Positions 15,471-23,926 of a stretch of DNA of 38,631 nt are shown here, in pieces. Made by a program: the position numbers and the translations under genes. Source of the DNA: Rhodospirillaceae bacterium UBA6219 (GTDB taxonomy: Bacteria; Pseudomonadota; Alphaproteobacteria; Rhodospirillales; Magnetospirillaceae); contig DISD01000055.1 in NCBI GenBank assembly GCA_002435715.1, forward strand, positions 1 through 38,631. Direction: 5' to 3'. The notes under the pieces were generated by a model. It made no database searches, was not told the origin of the DNA, and saw only the letters and a program-made list of their open reading frames with translations. Position 1 is the first letter of the stretch. Every line of letters begins with the position of its first letter.

Positions 15471-16731
15471 CGCTCAGGATCTCCAGCGGCTGGCCGCCCG
15501 GCACGAAGGCGGGATGGCGGACGTTGTTGCGGGCGACGATCTCGCTGTCCCGGCTGCTGTCGCCGTAGATCTCGTAGGCGATGACCGGCGCCGGCAGGGT
15601 GGCCGCCGGCGTCCAATGGGTCACCCGGGACAGGTCGGCGCCCCGGGTGGTGATGTCGCGCACCATGGCGCCCTTCAGGTCCTGCAGGGCGACGAAGAGC
15701 GGGTCGGGGGCGGTGTCCAGCTCGCGATCGAGACGCTCGGCCAGCTCGTCGCGGGCTTGGGCCGCCTCGTCGTAGTTGTCGAACGACCAGGTGGAGGTGG
15801 CCCGCGCGCTTTCGATCAGGGCCGAGCGGCGCACCAGGGCGGCCATGGCCTCGCTGTTGGCGGCTTGCCGCGCGCGGGTGGGCGTGGTCGGGGGCACCAC
15901 GGCACTATCGGCGCCGTAGTCCCACAAACCGCGCTGCGCGGTCCACGCCTGGCGGGGCGAGGCGGAGCGCACGGACAGCAGGCGCATCAGGCCGATCATG
16001 CTGCCGCCCAGCCCGGATGAATCCTGCAGCGACGACAGCCCACCCATCCGCAGGCCGCGCAGGGAATGGGAGAAGAAGGCCGAGCTGTCGAAGCGGCCGC
16101 CCAACTGGGGCGAGGTGCCGGCGAACCAACGCAAGGCGCTCGCCACGGTACCAAGCGAGAGGTCGCCGCCCCCCAGGCCGGTGCCGGCCCGCTCGATGCC
16201 GGTGGTGGCGCCGTCGAGGTCGCCCAGCGCCCCGTCGGCGGCGAAGCCGGGCAGGCCGTCGACGCTGAACGAACCGGCGAAATCATCCTGCACGCCCCGC
16301 AGCGCGCCATCGGCCTTGTTGTTGACGATGGCCGGGGTGTTCAGGCGGGTCGTCGGCCGGCTGTCCGCGGTCTGTTCGAGGAAGGTGATCGAGAACCGGA
16401 CCACCCGGTATTCATCAACCGACTCATTCGCCCGCCATGCGGTGACGGCCACAGTCTTGCGACCGCGCCAGGGATGGACCAACTCGCCGGTGCCGCCTTC
16501 GCGCAGGGCGCGCTCCAAGGTGTCACGCTTCTGCTGCCAGTCGTCTCCGACGACAAAGCCCTCGACGGCAAAGGTCATGTCGCCTTCACCCAGCGGTTCC
16601 CAGAGGGTGCCTTTGCGCTGGGGGAACTTGTGGATATGACCATGCGGATCGCCGTCGGCGCCGGATTTCTCGACACCGAATTCGACGCCCCGGAAGGACG
16701 CGGCGAGGAGCTTCCTTTTGCCCGCCATCAC
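15463..16731 (-). CDS. Tail/DNA circularisation protein N (Mu gp43-like)
   Basis: A 422-residue protein with the N-terminal domain of the Mu gpN family: LLAASFRGVEFGVEKSGAD, then GRIHKF-like PHGHIHKFPQRKGT and FVVGDDWQQKRDTLERALRE near residues 55-75. The middle is Ala/Gly-rich and variable; the C-terminus (NVRHPAFVPGGQPLEILSDG) is typical, with a LysM-like end. In Mu this is a structural tail protein between tape measure and hub, despite the family's name. It overlaps the tape-measure stop by 4 bp. Confidence 0.87.
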   Translation of the reverse strand: MMAGKRKLLAASFRGVEFGVEKSGADGDPHGHIHKFPQRKGTLWEPLGEGDMTFAVEGFVVGDDWQQKRDTLERALREGGTGELVHPWRGRKTVAVTAWRANESVDEYRVVRFSITFLEQTADSRPTTRLNTPAIVNNKADGALRGVQDDFAGSFSVDGLPGFAADGALGDLDGATTGIERAGTGLGGGDLSLGTVASALRWFAGTSPQLGGRFDSSAFFSHSLRGLRMGGLSSLQDSSGLGGSMIGLMRLLSVRSASPRQAWTAQRGLWDYGADSAVVPPTTPTRARQAANSEAMAALVRRSALIESARATSTWSFDNYDEAAQARDELAERLDRELDTAPDPLFVALQDLKGAMVRDITTRGADLSRVTHWTPAATLPAPVIAYEIYGDSSRDSEIVARNNVRHPAFVPGGQPLEILSDG

Positions 16732-18398
16732 GGGCCTGCCATCGAGTAGCCGAGGTCCATGGAGGTGCGGTCGGCCTGGGACCTGGGCGCCGACACGGCC
16801 ATGCCGGCCGGCAGGTTCTCGCCCTTGATGACCACCTCGGTGCGGACGGTCTGCTCACCGGCCGCCGCCGGCGACGCCGCACCACCGGCCATCACTGCAG
16901 CGGCGCCGGTCTTGGTGGGCGTGACGGCGGCGGCACCGGTGGCGGCAGGTGCGCCGCCCAAGCCCAGACGGGCCTTGAGACCATCGGGAACCAAGTCCAG
17001 CAGACCGGCGACCGCGTCCCGGAACCAGGCGCTGACCACCTGCCACTGGGCGGCCAGGCCTTCACCGAGAGAGGCAGCGATCCGGGCCCCAATGGCGGAC
17101 AGGCTGAAACCCTGAAGGAACGCCAAAACCCCGTTGAACGCCCCCTTAACGCCCTCCCAGAGGCCGGTGAAGAAGCCGGAAATGGCGTCCCAGTTGGAGA
17201 TCACCACGTAGGCCAGGGCGGCGATCGCCGCGACGATGCCCAGGAACCAGCCGATCGGCGTAAACCCGATAGCGACGCCCAGGGTGACGAACGAGGCGGT
17301 GAGACTGGCGATGGCCATCAGCAGCGGACCGGCGACCACGGCGGCTGCCAGCATGGCCACGTTGCCCCAGCCGCCCATGAAAGACGCCAGCTTGGGCAGG
17401 AAAGCCAGCAGGTCCATCAGGGCCGTGCCCAGTTCCTTGCCCGCCTCCCAGGCCATTTTCAGGCCTTCCACCAGCTTGACGCCGATGTCGTTGGCCAACT
17501 GCTGCAACTCGCCAGAATCAGCCATCTGTTGCAGCATGGCCAGGAAGCCGCCCAGCTTGTCCTTCAGCCATTCGAACGCGCCCGACTGCATCACCATGTT
17601 GGCGAAGCGGGTCCACCAGTCCGACAAATTCGACAGCATGCCGTTCCAGGTCTTGGACCGGGCGTCCATGGCGCCGGCATACTTGGAGTTCCAGATGGAT
17701 TCGATCGTCTTCTGGATCAGGTGTTTATTGTTGGCATCGACCGCCTTGTGCATGGTCTTGCCGTCTTTGGTGTACTCGTAGACGATCTTGCTTCCGACCT
17801 TCGACGCCTTGATGCCGAACTCCTTCAGGCGCTCGTTCTCGCCGGTCACCGCGTCAGCGATCGCCTCGACCGCCTGCATGTAGTCCTTGCCCATGGCGGC
17901 GGCGGCATCACCGGTGGAGGTGGCTAGGCCGTCCATGGGATCGAGGCCGTAGGACTTCAGCTTTACGAAGGCGTCGGTGACAGTGTCCAGCTCATAGGGG
18001 GTCTTGGCGGCGAACTCTGATATCCAGGCAAAGTCCTTTTCGGCCTTGCCGACGTCGCCGCCCTCGAGGGTGGTCAGCACGGCCTTGAAATCCTCGAACT
18101 TCCCGGCGACGTCGACGAATCCCTGTTTGAAGGCAAATATGGCTGTGCCGCCCAAGAGGGCCAACTTGCCCGCCAGGGCGCCGGCGGCGCCAACGGCGTT
18201 CTTCAGCTTCGACCCGACGTCCTGGATGCCGGCCGCCAGCTTGGACAGGCCGGACACCCGGCCCAGGCCGGCAAAGGATAGCCCCAGCCGCCGCACCGGC
18301 TCGCTGAAGCGCTCGATCCGCTCGTTGATACGCCGCATGGGCGCACTGAAGCGGTCGACCGCCTGAACGATGATGCCGATGGAGTGGCCGAGGCTCAC
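16728..18398 (-). CDS. Tail tape measure protein (Mu gp42-like)
   Basis: A 556-residue tape measure. The N-terminus is helical and begins IVQAVDRFSAPMRRINERIE, typical of Mu-like tape measures. Residues of about 105-190 include DFKAVLTTLEGG and FAAKTPYELDTVTDAF. A strongly hydrophobic region (about 345-410, e.g. VAMLAAAVVAGPLLMAIASL) gives several membrane-spanning segments. The start is GTG at 18398, overlapping the sheath-fusion stop as GTGA. Tape measure length sets tail length; this one is on the short side. Normally the tail tube and assembly chaperone genes lie between sheath and tape measure, but here they are absent (see findings). Confidence 0.88.
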   Translation of the reverse strand: MSLGHSIGIIVQAVDRFSAPMRRINERIERFSEPVRRLGLSFAGLGRVSGLSKLAAGIQDVGSKLKNAVGAAGALAGKLALLGGTAIFAFKQGFVDVAGKFEDFKAVLTTLEGGDVGKAEKDFAWISEFAAKTPYELDTVTDAFVKLKSYGLDPMDGLATSTGDAAAAMGKDYMQAVEAIADAVTGENERLKEFGIKASKVGSKIVYEYTKDGKTMHKAVDANNKHLIQKTIESIWNSKYAGAMDARSKTWNGMLSNLSDWWTRFANMVMQSGAFEWLKDKLGGFLAMLQQMADSGELQQLANDIGVKLVEGLKMAWEAGKELGTALMDLLAFLPKLASFMGGWGNVAMLAAAVVAGPLLMAIASLTASFVTLGVAIGFTPIGWFLGIVAAIAALAYVVISNWDAISGFFTGLWEGVKGAFNGVLAFLQGFSLSAIGARIAASLGEGLAAQWQVVSAWFRDAVAGLLDLVPDGLKARLGLGGAPAATGAAAVTPTKTGAAAVMAGGAASPAAAGEQTVRTEVVIKGENLPAGMAVSAPRSQADRTSMDLGYSMAGP

Positions 18399-19771
18399 TT
18401 CTTACGTTCCTTTTCGATACGGCCGGCAGCCCGTTGGACCCAGTAGCAGGCGTCGTCGGCTTCCATATCCATCAGCTCGGACGGCGAGACGTGGAAGGCG
18501 TTGTCGCCGCGCAGCTTGTGGCGCGGATACTTGCGGTCCATGTAGTTGCGCCAGTCGTAGCGCAGGTAGCCCAGCGTCAGCATGGTGTTGAGCTTGAGAT
18601 AGCTGATGTCGTCGGCGCCGGCGGCGTTGGTCTTGTAGGTCGTCACCATCTGCTTGATGCGGACCTGGCCCGAGGCGTCGACGTCGTGGGTGCTGATGCC
18701 GTCGAAATTGAGCAGGTTGCGCTCCTGCTTGGTGCGGCCGCCGCTGGCATCCATGATCGACAACCACGCGCTGTTGCGGCTATCTCCCAGGGTGCCGAGG
18801 GCGCTGAGATCTCCGTAAGCGGCGGTGATCGCCGAGCCCTCGACCATGCGCAGCGGGCCGAACCGGGACAGCAGTTCCGCCTCGAGGGCGGTCAGGTTGG
18901 CCGCATCGAGGTAGGGGGTGGTGATGACGTGGAAATGGACGTCCCCCAGCACGGCGATCAGATCGGCGATGTCGGGGTTGGCGGTGCCGCCGGACAGACG
19001 CATGCCCGGCGAGACCTTGGGCGCCAGCACGCCCTTGAGCAGCAGGGTCTTGAACGGCCGCGCCTGATCGATATTGCCGTAATAGGCAACGGTGGCGGCA
19101 TTGGCGGCCGCCCACTCCCACGGCGGCGTCGGGCTGCCGTCAACGAACCCGCTGCCAGGGAAGGTCACCGTCAAACCGGCGGGCAGGGCTTCGCCGTCAT
19201 AGTAGTTGATGCGGACGTCGATGCTGTTGCCCAGCTCGCCCTCGTTCTTGGCGGTCAGATTGACCTTGGCGGTGTCGGCGCCGTCGACGGCGGCGGTCAC
19301 CGGCATGCGGGTGTCGGCGGTGATGGCGGCCACCACGGCGGTGGCCACGCTCGCCGCGCTCTGTCCGGCCGCCGCCGACACCTTCACTCGCCGGCCGGCG
19401 ATGTAGAGGTACAGAGTGCCGCTTGCGGTCGGAGAACCGCCCAAGGTGAAGCTGCCCGTGGCCGGGGCGGCGGCCGCGTCATCGTCCAGCGCGATGCCGA
19501 TCACCTCGGTGACGTCGTTGTTGGCCAGCCAGGCGCGCGCCGCCGAAGTGATCTCGGCATCGACGCCCCAATAGGCTTCGGCCTGGGCCGGCGAGGTGAA
19601 GCGCTTGGCCACCAGGGCGGCCACGCTGCCCGACGACCGACGCTGGCCCACCACCAGGCAGGTATAGGGCATCTGCGACGGACCGCTGACAGCCCGCGAG
19701 TTGTCGATCTCGACCGTGGTGCCCGGCTCGCGCCAGGCATTGGGGGTTTCGTTGAAGGCGATTCCGGCCAT
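18395..19771 (-). CDS. Tail sheath (Mu gpL-like) fused to the end of a GpE-type chaperone
   Basis: A 458-residue open frame. Residues 1 to about 425 are a contractile tail sheath (GIAFNETPNAWREPGTTVEI, VGQRRSSGSVAALVAKRFTS, later TLGYLRYDWRNYMDRKYPRH). After RHKLRGD the similarity to sheath stops, whereas Mu gpL, 495 residues long, continues with about 70 more residues. The last 32 residues (HVSPSELMDMEADDACYWVQ and RAAGRIEKERKK) instead look like the phage GpE family, the end of the tail-assembly chaperone usually encoded just before the tape measure. An in-frame deletion has therefore probably removed the sheath end, the tail tube gene and most of the chaperone. AAGGAG lies 9 nt before the ATG. 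The product is unlikely to form a working sheath. Confidence 0.85.
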   Translation of the reverse strand: MAGIAFNETPNAWREPGTTVEIDNSRAVSGPSQMPYTCLVVGQRRSSGSVAALVAKRFTSPAQAEAYWGVDAEITSAARAWLANNDVTEVIGIALDDDAAAAPATGSFTLGGSPTASGTLYLYIAGRRVKVSAAAGQSAASVATAVVAAITADTRMPVTAAVDGADTAKVNLTAKNEGELGNSIDVRINYYDGEALPAGLTVTFPGSGFVDGSPTPPWEWAAANAATVAYYGNIDQARPFKTLLLKGVLAPKVSPGMRLSGGTANPDIADLIAVLGDVHFHVITTPYLDAANLTALEAELLSRFGPLRMVEGSAITAAYGDLSALGTLGDSRNSAWLSIMDASGGRTKQERNLLNFDGISTHDVDASGQVRIKQMVTTYKTNAAGADDISYLKLNTMLTLGYLRYDWRNYMDRKYPRHKLRGDNAFHVSPSELMDMEADDACYWVQRAAGRIEKERKK

Positions 19772-19777
19772 TCTGTA

Positions 19778-20116
19778 TTACTCCTTCTTCCCGGGCTTGC
19801 CGGCCGCGGGCTTCTCCTCGACGGTCGCCGCGTCGCCGCCGGCGGCGTCTTTCGCGGCCTGGGCCGCCTTCCGCTCGGTGTCGCGGCGCTTCGTTCCCTC
19901 GTCGAGCTGGGCCCGGTGTGTGGCCGCCGCCGCCTGCTCGCCCGTCTCGACCTCCTCCTTTGTGGTTTTGACCACCGCGCCTTCCGCCAGGCGGCGGCGC
20001 CAGAAGGGGCCGTCCTCGACCGGCTTGCCGTAGGGCGGAAGCAGGGCCTTGCGCGGATCGTCGGGATCGCGGGTTCGGACATTGGGTTGGGCGGGTTTGA
20101 CGTAGATGACGGCCAT
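19778..20116 (-). CDS. Mu gp38-like small protein (DUF2635)
   Basis: A 112-residue protein. The first 50 residues (MAVIYVKPAQPNVRTRDPDD, then PPYGKPVEDGPFWRRRLAEG) match the DUF2635/Mu gp38 family found just upstream of the sheath. The second half is a long charged Ala/Lys/Glu tail (KKAAQAAKD type composition) that is probably disordered. Its function in Mu is unknown. It ends 6 bp before the sheath start. Confidence 0.82.
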   Translation of the reverse strand: MAVIYVKPAQPNVRTRDPDDPRKALLPPYGKPVEDGPFWRRRLAEGAVVKTTKEEVETGEQAAAATHRAQLDEGTKRRDTERKAAQAAKDAAGGDAATVEEKPAAGKPGKKE

Positions 20117-20129
20117 CTCGGGGCTCCAC

Positions 20130-20735
20130 TCAGCTGTTCGGGAAGGTGATGCGGTCCTCGGCGTCGACCTGGTCGTCCCGCCCGGTCGGGCTGCCCGTGA
20201 TGTTCGGGTTGGCCATGTCCCAGAAGACGAAGATCGAGTTGAGGTCGTCGGCGACCGGGGCGCCGATCTCCACCTCGTAGGCGGTGGTGAGGCTCATCCG
20301 GGCGCTATGGCACAGCGCGCCGGCGAACATGACCGGGCCGGAATCGTCGAGCTGCAGGCCGACAGCCGCACCATCCGCACCGGACTCGGACAGGCCGTCG
20401 ATAACACCCCCCAAGGTCTCGTCGTCGCGGAAGGCGGCCGCCGCCCGGTCGATCAGCAGATCGAACTCCAGCTCGCTCGCTTCGGCATCCAGCAGCGAGG
20501 CGTAGGCGCGGATCTGCCAACGGACCACCAGGGCGTTGAACCGCGAACCGGCACGCACCTCGCGGAACGAAGCCCGGCGAACGAGCCAGCCGGCGATCTT
20601 CTCGTCCTTGACGAAAAGGGCCTGGAACTTCGGCGGCTCCTTGGCATAGCGCTCAAAGGCATGCACCAGGCCGATGCCGGTGATCCCCTGAAGCTTCGCC
20701 ACGATGGCATTGCGCACCTCGGTGGTGGTCGGCAT
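20130..20735 (-). CDS. Mu gp37-like head-tail/tail completion protein (DUF1834)
   Basis: A 201-residue protein starting MPTTTEVRNAIVAKLQGITG with FERYAKEPPKFQALFVKDEK, similar to the Mu gp37 family (DUF1834). The start at 20735 overlaps the upstream gp10-like gene by one base (TGATG). A longer frame to 21539 exists but lies over that gene and has no homology. By position it is a tail terminator or completion factor. Confidence 0.78.
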   Translation of the reverse strand: MPTTTEVRNAIVAKLQGITGIGLVHAFERYAKEPPKFQALFVKDEKIAGWLVRRASFREVRAGSRFNALVVRWQIRAYASLLDAEASELEFDLLIDRAAAAFRDDETLGGVIDGLSESGADGAAVGLQLDDSGPVMFAGALCHSARMSLTTAYEVEIGAPVADDLNSIFVFWDMANPNITGSPTGRDDQVDAEDRITFPNS

Positions 20736-21253
20736 CACTCGGCCCCCTTGGCGAGGTTCTCGGCGATGCGGTCGACGCCACGCTGCAGGATGCGGCGCAC
20801 CTGGTTGCCCTGGGCCTCGAAGGTCTTGCCGAACATGCCGGCGCCCTTGGTGCCGTGGTGGTGGATCTTCCAGGCGATGCGCCGCGCCACGCCCTCGGCC
20901 TCGTCGGGGCTCTTGTGCAGCTTGTGGACCACCCAGTCGATGATCGGATCGATCGGCGGCATATGCGGTTTGGTGCCCAGTTCGACCGGCACCACATGGG
21001 CGGCCGAGCTGGAGACCTCGCCGATCACGTTGTCGGCAAGGATCTTCGGCTCCTGGGCCGAGATCGAGGCGCGCAGGCCGGAGCCGCCAGACACGCCGAC
21101 GGGCGTGATCTCCTGGACCTCGCGCTGCAGCAGGAACTCGGCTTCCCAGGTGGCGGCGAACATCTCGCGCTTGGCCATCGCGGGGGCGCGGCCGAAGGCG
21201 GCCGCCACCACGTCGGCGCCGCGCACCTCGATGTTGAAGTCGACGCCCGCCAT
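20735..21253 (-). CDS. HK97 gp10-like tail completion/virion morphogenesis protein
   Basis: A 172-residue protein: VDFNIEVRGADVVAAAFGRA at the start, TPVGVSGGSGLRASISAQEP near residue 50, VPVELGTKPHMPP near residue 88, and a positively charged helical end. The pattern (TP...SG.LR.SI, V.fGT..h..p) is typical of HK97 gp10-type proteins that join head and tail. It overlaps its neighbours by one base on each side. Confidence 0.78.
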   Translation of the reverse strand: MAGVDFNIEVRGADVVAAAFGRAPAMAKREMFAATWEAEFLLQREVQEITPVGVSGGSGLRASISAQEPKILADNVIGEVSSSAAHVVPVELGTKPHMPPIDPIIDWVVHKLHKSPDEAEGVARRIAWKIHHHGTKGAGMFGKTFEAQGNQVRRILQRGVDRIAENLAKGAE

Positions 21254-21921
21254 CAGTTCCCCCTATGGACGAGGGAACGGCGGCCGCTGGTGCCGGCACG
21301 AACAACGGTGACGACGGCGCCGGCGGCGATGGTCCGCTTGTTGTCCACGCCCAAATGATCGAGGTAGAGCTGGCGGTGCGCCTGGGCCCGCTTGCCGTAA
21401 TCGCGGCTCTTGTATTCGTGATCGACGCTGTCGGCCTGGATGGTGGCTTGGCGCTGACCGGAGAAGGCGTTGGCCAGCTGGTCGAGCAAAATCGCCGCCG
21501 CCCAGTTGGCCACCGCCTCGCGGTCGGCGCTGGGGACACTGTCGACGGTGTCGGTCACCTCGTGGGGAACGATAAAGGTCAACCGCACGGCCGCATCAGC
21601 CTGCAGGGGCGCGTCCAGCATCACTTTCCAGCCGGCGGGCAATTGGTACATCTGCCACGTGCCGGCCGGCAGCACCGCCGGCGGCACTTGGCCGACCGGA
21701 GTCTCGATGGCGGTGATGCGGGAGTACTCGTCGACCCAGCCCTCGGGCAGGTCGAGGAAGTGGCCGCCCGCCGCCACCAGGTCGGTGACCTGGGTGCGGG
21801 GACGGTCCGAGGAGAAACGGATGACGGCGGACGCGATGGCCCTGTCGCGGTCGGTGGGCTCGATGGTCCCACTCACATCCCGCACCAGGGCATCGACCAG
21901 GGCCTGAAGGTCGGTCAGCAT
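21253..21921 (-). CDS. Head-tail connector protein (gp6/gp36-like)
   Basis: A 222-residue protein: LQALVDALVRDVSGTIEPTD followed by DRAIASAVIRFSSDRPR, a beta-rich middle (LPEGWVDEYSRITAIETPVG) and a helical part VANWAAAILLDQLANAFSGQ near residue 145. This resembles connector proteins placed between the capsid gene and the gp10-like gene in Mu-like and other phages. The exact family is uncertain. Start codon follows the capsid stop by 15 bp with a weak GGGCGG ribosome site. Confidence 0.65.
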   Translation of the reverse strand: MLTDLQALVDALVRDVSGTIEPTDRDRAIASAVIRFSSDRPRTQVTDLVAAGGHFLDLPEGWVDEYSRITAIETPVGQVPPAVLPAGTWQMYQLPAGWKVMLDAPLQADAAVRLTFIVPHEVTDTVDSVPSADREAVANWAAAILLDQLANAFSGQRQATIQADSVDHEYKSRDYGKRAQAHRQLYLDHLGVDNKRTIAAGAVVTVVRAGTSGRRSLVHRGN

Positions 21922-21936
21922 CGCGTCCGGCCCGCC

Positions 21937-23259
21937 CTAAGCCACCACCGACTTCACGGAAGCCCGGAAGTCGACCACGACGCCGCCGTACACGAAGCGG
22001 ATCTTGTAGGTGATGGTGTCGTTGTTGAACAGCGAACCCTGGTTGGGGCTGTCCTGGATGAACAGCTCGGGCTCCTGCTGGCCGTTCCAGAAGCCGATTT
22101 CGATGAAAGGCATCTCCATCGGATCGGCCACGGTGGCCCAGTCGTTGGCGTCGGTCCAATACCAGACCGGGATGATGGTCGGCGTCAGCGACTGGATGAA
22201 CGTCTTATCGTTCTCGGTGTTGCGGCGGAAGATGTCGGCCGCACCCTCCTCCAGGTCCTGGGCCACCAGCAGGCAATGCGGGCCGATGCCAAGGCGCTCG
22301 CCCGAGCCCGGCTCGGTCTGCTTCATGTGGGCCAGACGAGCCGCCGCATAGCTGGCCTTGTCCAGCGCCCCCGACAACAGGTTGCCGTGGCTGGCGTGAT
22401 AGAGGGCGACGCCGTCGTAGATGACCGCGTTGTTCTTGACGAAGTCGAAGACGAACTTGGCCAGGCCACGCTTGGCCGCACGCGACAGCTTGACCGGGAT
22501 CTGCCGGATAACTCCGACGTCGTCGTTGGCGATCATCTCGATGGAGATGCTTTCGGTGCCACCGCGCTTGGTGATGCCGTAACTGGCCTTCTCGTCGGCG
22601 GGAGAGGTCAGCGGGTCGTAATTGCCGCGCTCGGCCACGGCCGGCAGGTCGCCGTAGCCGCCCCAGCGAGTGCGCTCCTGGGTGCGGAAGTCGGCCACCG
22701 GAACGACGTTGGCAAACTGGCGCCAGCCGTCATAGATGCTGGGGGCGTTGTAATCCGCGATCATGCGCCGAGTGATGGAATTGCCCAGCACGTCGTCGAA
22801 GGTACCGGCGCTGAGGGCCTCACGCATCAGCGCCTGGTCGCAGTTGGACAGCCGGCCGGTGACCTGGTGATCGCCGGTGATGGCGACGTAGATGCCCTTG
22901 AACGACTGGGCGTGGCGATGGTCCTTGTGGGCCGGGTCCCAGAAGGCTTCCAGCATCTGCTGGATGTTCTCGTCGATCTCCCAGATGCGCGCTTCCTGGT
23001 CGGTCATCTCGAAGACGAAGGCCGGCACTTCGGTCCAGCCGAGCAGCTGGATGGCGCGGAAACGGTGGCCGCCCGCGACGATGGTGTAGGAATCGCCTTT
23101 GCGGCCCTTGGCCTTGCGCACCTCGATGGGACTGCGCAGGCGGCCGATCTCCTGGATGTTCTCGGCCAGGTGCTGGGCGTGGACCTCGTCCACGACGCGC
23201 AGGCGCAGGCCCAGGGAAATGCTGGCGACGGGGATGGTCTGGAGGCCGAGTTCCTTCAT
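21937..23259 (-). CDS. Chimera: ParB-like early protein fused to major capsid protein
   Basis: A 440-residue open frame with two unrelated parts. Residues 1 to about 97 form a ParB/sulfiredoxin-like N-terminal domain (TIPVASISLG, HAQHLAENIQEIGRLRSPIE, IVAGGHRFRAIQLLGW, EARIWEIDEN). From about residue 110 the protein is a phage major capsid protein (GIYVAITGDHQVTGRL, GNSITRRMIADYN, RTRWGGYGDLPAVAERGNYD, SIEMIANDDVGVIRQIPVKL). In such phages ParB-like genes lie in the early region near the transposase genes, and the capsid gene follows the portal and protease genes, so a deletion joining the two would remove the missing early and head modules. ATG at 23259 overlaps the upstream stop (ATGA) behind AGGAGG. 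Capsid assembly by this chimera is doubtful. Confidence 0.85.
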   Translation of the reverse strand: MKELGLQTIPVASISLGLRLRVVDEVHAQHLAENIQEIGRLRSPIEVRKAKGRKGDSYTIVAGGHRFRAIQLLGWTEVPAFVFEMTDQEARIWEIDENIQQMLEAFWDPAHKDHRHAQSFKGIYVAITGDHQVTGRLSNCDQALMREALSAGTFDDVLGNSITRRMIADYNAPSIYDGWRQFANVVPVADFRTQERTRWGGYGDLPAVAERGNYDPLTSPADEKASYGITKRGGTESISIEMIANDDVGVIRQIPVKLSRAAKRGLAKFVFDFVKNNAVIYDGVALYHASHGNLLSGALDKASYAAARLAHMKQTEPGSGERLGIGPHCLLVAQDLEEGAADIFRRNTENDKTFIQSLTPTIIPVWYWTDANDWATVADPMEMPFIEIGFWNGQQEPELFIQDSPNQGSLFNNDTITYKIRFVYGGVVVDFRASVKSVVA

Positions 23260-23552
23260 CGAACGTCCTCCTGGAAGCTGGGGCCGTGCGCGATCTCGAT
23301 ACCCAGCAGCCAGCACTCGCGCACCAGATCAGGAACGTCGACGGCGTTGTCGATCTGCACCACCGCCGGCACGCCGGCGGCGAAGACCGCGTTGCCGAAG
23401 GCGGTGACCATGGCGTCGTCGCGGCTGGCGCTGACCGCGGTGCCCAGCACCCGGCGGGTGGCGGCGTCCATGCAGACCGCCGCCTGCAGCTTCAGATCGG
23501 CGATCTCCATGTTGAAGATCGCGCTATCGAGGATGAAGGTCGGGCGCTGCAT
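23256..23552 (-). CDS. Small protein resembling part of an rve/RNase H-like transposase core
   Basis: A 98-residue early protein. FILDSAIFNMEIADLKLQ begins with a strand carrying Asp, then VCMDAATRRVLGTAVS, GNAVFAAGVPAVVQIDNAVD and LLGIEIAHGP follow. This order resembles the first part of an rve-type (RNase H-like) integrase core, including the D and DN positions, but the protein ends before the place of the third catalytic residue (Glu). Both ends are coupled to neighbours: TGATG with the upstream gene and ATGA with the ParB chimera, so it looks like a natural gene boundary and not a random break. It may be a stand-alone non-catalytic protein or an old transposase remnant. The similarity is read by eye. 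Confidence 0.5.
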   Translation of the reverse strand: MQRPTFILDSAIFNMEIADLKLQAAVCMDAATRRVLGTAVSASRDDAMVTAFGNAVFAAGVPAVVQIDNAVDVPDLVRECWLLGIEIAHGPSFQEDVR

Positions 23553-23926
23553 CACGCTGCCCTCCGGGAACGAGACAGCGCGCGGGCCTCGGCGTGGTAT
23601 GCCTTGTCCAGCACCACCTTGACGGCGGTGCGGCGTTTGGCGGCGGCGCGGCGGCAGGCCATGACGGCGTGCATCTGCTCGCGCAGGCGGGCCTCCTCGG
23701 CCCACAGGGGGGCCGTGTCCTCGGTCGGCGGATCGCCCTGCAGCATCGGTTTGATGGCGTCGCTGAGGCGGCGCCCGATAGCTGTGTGCTGGTCGAGAAC
23801 AGCGGTGAAGGCGCCTTCCAGCGCGCGACACCATTCGTCGGCTTCTCTCCAGGTGACTTCCAGGCGGTCATAGGCCGCTGCGGCCTCTGCCACTGTCAAA
23901 GGTTGTGTGCGCTTTGCCATGTTCAC
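23552..23926 (-). CDS. Early-region protein of unknown function
   Basis: A 124-residue, highly charged, mostly helical protein (EAAAAYDRLEVTWREADEWC, PLWAEEARLREQMHAVMACR, basic end RALSRSRRAA). The GTG at 23926 overlaps the ner-like stop (GTGA); an ATG two codons later at 23920 is an alternative. It overlaps the next gene by one base. Position between ner and the transposition-region genes implies an early role, perhaps DNA-related given the basic tail. I do not recognise the family. Confidence 0.6.
   Translation of the reverse strand: MNMAKRTQPLTVAEAAAAYDRLEVTWREADEWCRALEGAFTAVLDQHTAIGRRLSDAIKPMLQGDPPTEDTAPLWAEEARLREQMHAVMACRRAAAKRRTAVKVVLDKAYHAEARALSRSRRAA

Noticed and set aside
20736..21539. 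Long form of the gp37-like gene starting at 21539
   Set aside because: The extension lies in another frame over the gp10-like and connector genes; the ATG at 20735 begins the family homology and couples with the upstream stop.
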